A stretch of 64,000 nucleotides of DNA from Symbiodinium kawagutii (lineage: Eukaryota > Sar > Dinophyceae > Suessiales > Symbiodiniaceae): NCBI GenBank assembly GCA_009767595.1, contig VSDK01027004.1, forward strand, positions 308,678-372,677, in the 5' to 3' direction. The notes below the pieces were generated by a model that saw only the letters and a program-made list of their open reading frames with translations, was not told the DNA's origin and made no database searches. Position numbers and translations under genes: made by a program. Position 1 is the stretch's first letter; every line of letters starts with the position of its first letter. Positions 59,237-64,000 of the stretch are shown in pieces.

Positions 59237-61032
59237 CTGATGGGCCAAGGTTGGATCTGGTTGGTTGATGATTGTTTGGATTGATTAGCCATCTGTTGAT
59301 CCTGATGGACCAAGATTGTTTGGATTGGTCAATCAGATCCTGGTTGGTTAATCAACCATCTGATTGGTTGATTAGCTGGCTGGATCTGGTTGATGACACT
59401 TCCCAGGATTTTCTTTTCTTGGGAGGGTGAGTTCATGGTCACATAGCCTCATTAGTTGGCAAGGTCGTGATTGGTTCAATCGGAAATTCCCGTGGGCTAC
59501 AATGAAGCCCATGAATCAATCAGTGTAGACCTCAGTGACAAGCGATGAACGAGGGATTTTGACACCTCTCATATGGCAAAGGGTCAATACCCTAAACCCC
59601 TCTATTCACATCCCAAATATGAACCAAGTCTTCCAACTGTTGGCATATTTACGTACTCTTTTTAGGTGTATCCATAGAGGGGACCCTGGAACCACCCTTA
59701 GATGATGAGCTTTAGGAATTCATCAAGTTTCGGCAACCCGGCTTGGAGGTCCATGCTCAGGTCATACATGGTCCATGGTATTTAAACACGTGGGAAAAAC
59801 AAATGGGAGAATTGTTATTTGGCAATGGGTCAATACTAACCAAGCACCTGATGGAGATAATCACCAGCAATAATAGGGAAAATAATAGTTAAGGATAGGG
59901 GAACCAGGGGTACGGGGTTTTGACCCACAGCCATTTGGCAACAGGTGGTGATGAAGAATCAAGCAAACACTCATCAGTCTATGTCAAATCACGAAGCAAA
60001 TTGTTCAGAAGCACTCGTCTACCTCGCACTGCTGCCAACCTAAAAGGACCGGCCCTGGCCATGATGCAGCCCAACATGTTCATAAAAGATCACCAGGGAA
60101 GAATTCAATGCTTCATATCATCAAAACCGACCTCAATATAGGTGTCTAGCATGAGGTCATTGCACCAACATGATTCCCATCGTGAAATAGAAGCGTCCCA
60201 CATGGTGGCGAACTGGCAATGTCCAACACAAAGCTTAAGCTACAGTTGTATGAAATCTTCTAATCAAGAACCAACCAGTTTATCTACAAACTCCATCCAG
60301 CGACTTGCGCAACATGCGCAACCATAAGTTTGCGGCACACAATACCCAAACATGTATGGATGATGTACAGTACCCAAAACATGGTAAACCAAAATGACTG
60401 GCTTCCCGGCAGTGAACCATTACTCTGTTGCAGCAATACCCGACCAATAAGCAAACAAAACGATGACCATGCCAATGACATGGCATAACCATGCATAACC
60501 TTGTAGTTGTAATAGGTTATGTCTACCATTACCTTTGGGTAGCCATAACCTATGGTTGGTCCTGGGTAAACACAGTTTCAACCATAACACAACCAACGGC
60601 CAATGACCAACCCACCCTGCGACTCTGCAGCCAAAATGCGGAGGGGCACCCAGGAGCCTGTTGGCCATGTGGGCTTGCGCCTGCCTGGCCAGCAAGCTGG
60701 TTGGTTGGCTGGTTGGTTGGCTGGTTCATTGGCTGGTTCATTTGCTGGTTGGTTGGCTGGTTGGTTGGCGGTGTGGTCGGTTCAGGCATGACAAACTTGC
60801 CTGGTAAAATTGCATGGCGGATCGTTGCAAAGAGTGTCATGGCAAAATCCTGTCAAGATTAGCATCCAAATTCAATCAACCATCAGTGATGATGCATGAC
60901 CAACTGCAGCCAGCACCAACTACAGATTATCCACCAACATAGATCAACTGTGATACAACCAGGTGTATCAATCAACCATGAACAGCATCGGAGCTGCACC
61001 AAAAGCAACAAATTTCCCAAGCAATCCCATGG
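59237..61032. other. Spacer with F2 copy and GGTTGGCT repeats
   Basis: 59250-59400 and 60695-60775 are rich in GGTTGGTTGATT and GGCTGGTTGGTT words. 60600-60690 is GC-rich and open on the minus strand in two frames behind a GGCAG|GCG acceptor (one reads TWPTGSWVPLRILAAESQ); it may be an exon. No other gene was seen. Confidence 0.4.
59821..59932. mobile_element. F2 inverted-repeat element
   Basis: GGCAATGGGTCAATACTAACC to GGGGTTTTGACCCACAGCC, with AGGATAGGGGAACCAGGGG in the core. A partial relative (AAGGGTCAATACCC) lies near 59580. Confidence 0.75.
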
Positions 61033-62928
61033 TCAGTTGTCCTCGGCTCGGGTTGAAACTGTGACTGGAGGTAGGCCTACAGTCAACGATTGCAGACTGC
61101 TTGGCAACGTTACCTCCTCCAATCTATCCAGGCACTTGTCCTCGAAAGTTAATCTTTGAAGACCGCTTGGCAATGACACTTTTTGCAAGCTTTGCTTGAA
61201 GCCCAAACCAAATGTCAAGCTTTGCAGACTGCTTGGTAATGTCACGCGCTCCAAGCTTTGGTCAAAGTCTTCACCAAATGTCAAATGTTCAAGAGTGATA
61301 GGCAGAGTCGCTTGTTCCAGGTCCTGATTAAAGCTGTCACCGAAGGTCAAACTTTGAAGGCTAGTTGGGAAGGATACACGGTCCAAGCTTTGATTGAAAT
61401 CCACACCAAACGTCAAAGTCTGAAGGCCGCTTGGCAAAGTCACGTTTTGCAACGTCTGGTTGAATCGATATCCAAATGACAAACTCTGAAGACTGCTGGG
61501 CAACTCCACCTGGTCCAAGTTTTGGTTAAAATCATTTCCGAATTTCAAGCTCTGGAGACTTGGGAAAGACACTCGATGAAGGCTCTGGTTGAAGCGATCA
61601 CCCAATGTGAGTTGGCGAAGGCTTGGCCATTCGACTTGGCGCAAGCTTCGGTTGAAGTTGTCTCCAAAGGTCAAGCTTTCAAGATGCGGAAAGGTCATCC
61701 GCCCTAAGCCCTTGTTGAACTGAGCACCAAACACCAAACTCCGAAGATTGCTGGGCAAATCAGAGTGCTGCAGACTTTGGTTGAAAGAAGCACCGAATTC
61801 TAAGCTCTCAAGAGCGCTTGGCCATGACACTCCCCACAATTTCTGGTTGAAACTGGTACTCAATGTCAAACTCTGAAGACTATCGGGTAAGGCTATCCCC
61901 TGCAAGCTTTCGTTGAAATCTGGAGCAAATCTCAAAGTCTGCAGGCTGCTTGGCCAGGTCGATCGCTGCAGGTGTTGGCTGCTGAAACCACTGCTACACC
62001 AGAGTTCTTGAAGATTGTGGAGCATCGGCAAACGATCGTAGAAGCATTCTCCCAATTTCAAGCTTGTAAGGCTGTTGGGTAACGTCACCAACTCCAAGCT
62101 TTTGGTGAAACCCATGCCAAGCTTCAAAGTTTGAAGGCTTGGCAATGACACTCGATCAAGGCTGTGGTTAAATCCATCTCCAAATGTCAGGATCTGAAGG
62201 GTGCCAGGCAGGGTCACTCGCTCTAGGCTTTGGTTGAAGCGGTTGCCAAATGCCAAGCTGTGAAGGCAGCTTGGTAGAGTCACTTCTTCCAAGCTCTGGT
62301 TGAAACAGTTCCCAAAGGTAAGGCTCTGAAGGGCACTTGGCAAGGTCACCTGGACCAAACTTTGGTTAAAGCAAGCACCAAACGTCAACGTGCGCAGACT
62401 GCTCGGCAAGCCGACTTGATGCAAGGGTAGGTTGAAGAAATAAGCGAATGTCAAGCTTTGCAGATTGGGAAATGTCCCCGGCCTCAACCTTTTATCAGTG
62501 TAAAATGTCAGGCTTTGAAGGCTACTTGGCAGGGGTACAGTTTCTGGGTGATTAAGCGACATCAGCGATGTGACCCCTTCCAATGCAGTCTCATCATTGC
62601 CGTGCCCGTAGACATATCGGATTGCTTCGCGCAAATCTGTTGGCACTCGCGTGCATGATAAGGAGCCAGCTTCACATCCTCTTATCATGCCTTGTTCTTC
62701 TAAGGTCTGGTGAAGAATGAGCTTAGATAGTTCGTGATGCAGCGCGAATCTTGTACCTGGTCTCGCTGGAAGTTGCTGCGAAACCATCTGAAAAACTTCC
62801 CGCCCCAGAGTGCCACCATGAACTTTCAGCTTTAGCCCTTCGCCCGTCAAACATACCACTTCGAGATCCATCGTCGAGAAGCTTCCAGTCTCGACTTCAC
62901 CATGGCTCGACAAGTGTTTCCGCTTCAT
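61033..62928 (-). CDS. FNIP/LRR-type repeat protein with ubiquitin-like N-terminus
   Basis: A 631-residue ORF. Residues 20-95 (MDLEVVCLTGEGLKLKVHGG through ILHQTLEEQGM) look like a ubiquitin-like fold, with the late strand and turn typical of such domains. From about residue 135 to the end there are some 22 tandem repeats of 21-23 residues with the pattern L(Q)SLTFG..FNQSL..V.LPSS, close to FNIP/LRR repeats of amoebae and giant viruses. Repeat 7 and the last two are degenerate. The likely role is protein binding, possibly ubiquitin-linked, but this is inference. The first ATG is 62928; a second at residue 20 starts the ubiquitin-like domain and may be the better start. An F1 element begins 8 bp upstream of the ATG, so a 5' exon could precede (63080-63180 reads AFQDIAGIADPVGFATSD). 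The long single exon is unlike the neighbours. Confidence 0.8.
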   Translation of the reverse strand: MKRKHLSSHGEVETGSFSTMDLEVVCLTGEGLKLKVHGGTLGREVFQMVSQQLPARPGTRFALHHELSKLILHQTLEEQGMIRGCEAGSLSCTRVPTDLREAIRYVYGHGNDETALEGVTSLMSLNHPETVPLPSSLQSLTFYTDKRLRPGTFPNLQSLTFAYFFNLPLHQVGLPSSLRTLTFGACFNQSLVQVTLPSALQSLTFGNCFNQSLEEVTLPSCLHSLAFGNRFNQSLERVTLPGTLQILTFGDGFNHSLDRVSLPSLQTLKLGMGFTKSLELVTLPNSLTSLKLGECFYDRLPMLHNLQELWCSSGFSSQHLQRSTWPSSLQTLRFAPDFNESLQGIALPDSLQSLTLSTSFNQKLWGVSWPSALESLEFGASFNQSLQHSDLPSNLRSLVFGAQFNKGLGRMTFPHLESLTFGDNFNRSLRQVEWPSLRQLTLGDRFNQSLHRVSFPSLQSLKFGNDFNQNLDQVELPSSLQSLSFGYRFNQTLQNVTLPSGLQTLTFGVDFNQSLDRVSFPTSLQSLTFGDSFNQDLEQATLPITLEHLTFGEDFDQSLERVTLPSSLQSLTFGLGFKQSLQKVSLPSGLQRLTFEDKCLDRLEEVTLPSSLQSLTVGLPPVTVSTRAEDN

Positions 62929-62935
62929 GGGGATG

Positions 62936-63033
62936 GTGGTTTCTAATAATTGGGGGCTTCCAAAATGGTTGTTTCATTAATTGGTCAATAAGGTGGATGA
63001 CAACTGGGGGGTCCCCAAACTGGCTAGAGAAAC
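62936..63033. mobile_element. F1 inverted-repeat element upstream of the repeat-protein ORF
   Basis: GTGGTTTCTAATAATTGGGGG to GGGGGGTCCCCAAACTGG, then CTAGAGAAAC. It has family size and terminal layout with a diverged core. It sits directly against the 5' end of the FNIP-repeat ORF and may form a short intron there. Confidence 0.6.
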
Positions 63034-64000
63034 GTTCTTGGTTCATTGGACTTACAGTAATTGGTCGAATTTGGTAGTGAAATCTCCAGTAGATTGGTTG
63101 CTTGTCGCGTGAGATGACTGGGTCACTGGTCGCAAATCCAACTGGGTCGGCGATGCCGGCGATGTCCTGGAAAGCCATCTGCCCACTGAGTAAATATAAG
63201 CAACTGATGAGTAACCATGATCCATCCGAAATCGAGTGACCAACAATTACTAAGGATGATCATTGTTAATAAGAATTGACAATAATCATCAATGGTTGTA
63301 CATGGGATGACTAAGCTATTGTGTGTGTGGCGGGTAATATCAACAATTATTTAGGGCTTACATCATCAAGTACTCCATCACTAGTGAACCATATCATCCA
63401 TTTGTTCACCATTGACTCATCATTCACACCCCAAAATCACGGCATAATGATCTTCTCTACGTGCCAGGCACTTTCATGAGAATATTCTACACCATCCTCT
63501 CCACCAGCATCTCGACCCAAATGAACCAGCACTAACATGTGTCAAATATTGATCATTAACCATCAGCCAACCATCATTGACCATCATTAACCATCATCAA
63601 CCGTCGTGAACCATCATTAACCGTCAATCAATCATCAATTAATCATCAGCCATCAGCCACGACTGAGCCATTCACCAATCAACCATCAATTAGCAATCTA
63701 CTAATCATCATTCAACCATTAATCAACCATGGGTAAACCATCAACAAACCATTCAATACATCCAAAGAACCAATCATCAATCAGCCTGTAATCAACCGTT
63801 AATCAATCCTGAGTTTACCATCAATAAACTATGAATCAACCGTCAAATCAACTAATTCACCTGCCATTGACTAACCGTCAATCACCACTGAACCATTCAG
63901 TAGTGTATACTCCTTGCTCAACCATCTGCTTCAACTTCATGTCATTAACCAAGTCCATTCCAACAACCAATCACTGACTAACCACGTCTGAAGCGTTCAC
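63034..64000. other. Spacer with AACCATCA repeats; one exon candidate
   Basis: 63090-63180 on the minus strand reads AFQDIAGIADPVGFATSD behind GGGCAG or TTTCCAG acceptors and may be an exon of the repeat-protein gene or its neighbour. From 63540 to the end the DNA is a degenerate CAACCATCAATCAACC repeat. Confidence 0.4.

Noticed and set aside
61258..61707. Plus-strand ORFs across the FNIP-repeat gene
   Set aside because: They are shadows of the minus-strand repeat protein, with the periodicity inherited from its repeats.
1..64000. tRNA, rRNA or intact spliced-leader RNA genes
   Set aside because: No convincing cloverleaf boxes, rRNA segments or exact spliced-leader sequence were seen by eye; a dedicated scan was not possible.

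Overview
The window looks like nuclear DNA of a dinoflagellate, most likely a symbiodiniacean or other Suessiales. This is inferred from gene style, not from a database match. Genes are cut into very small exons (about 36-180 bp) separated by introns of 0.1-1.8 kb. Acceptors are almost all AG|G. Where homology fixes the reading frame, many donors are GC or GA instead of GT. The intervening DNA is full of short inverted-repeat elements, microsatellites and decayed LINEs. Nothing bacterial, organellar or viral was recognised. There are three runs of N: 26802-26838, 36933-36942 and 53291-53360.

Layout. 1-8.1 kb (minus strand): two exons of an HDDC3/MESH1-type HD hydrolase (2545-3446), then a zeta-toxin-like P-loop kinase with at least seven exons (4461-8083). 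9.6-12.4 kb: a giant inverted repeat with two arms of about 1.4 kb and 42-bp tandem repeats at its heart. 12.4-16.5 kb: only ambiguous exon candidates. 16.5-22.0 kb (minus): an intronless CRT-like (drug/metabolite superfamily) transporter and scattered exons of at least one unidentified gene. 22-37.7 kb: AT-rich DNA with a non-LTR retrotransposon (27.8-29.8 kb), a second LINE class on the minus strand (31.1-32.9 kb), several LINE fragments and microsatellites; one plus-strand exon lies at 37.75 kb. 38.8-45.5 kb (minus): exon candidates and a phase-consistent five-exon unknown gene. 48.6-59.2 kb (minus): an EF-hand protein gene rebuilt from about nine small exons. 61.0-62.9 kb (minus): a 631-residue protein with a probable ubiquitin-like N-terminus and about 22 FNIP/LRR-type repeats.

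Nearly all supported genes read from the minus strand, which fits the unidirectional gene blocks known in dinoflagellates. Two short inverted-repeat families lie mostly in and around the introns. Family F1 is about 100 bp with termini like GTGGTTTCTCAAAATAGG. Family F2 is about 115 bp with termini GGCTATGGGTCA/TGACCCATAGCC. In at least two places an F1 terminus coincides with the splice donor, so F1 behaves like an introner element. Several introns are flanked by short direct repeats (AGGC, AGGAC, AGGAACAA), as expected if introns arose by insertion with target duplication.

Exons were inferred by eye from frame, phase, splice signals and remembered family patterns. No search was run. Single-exon candidates without homology are uncertain.
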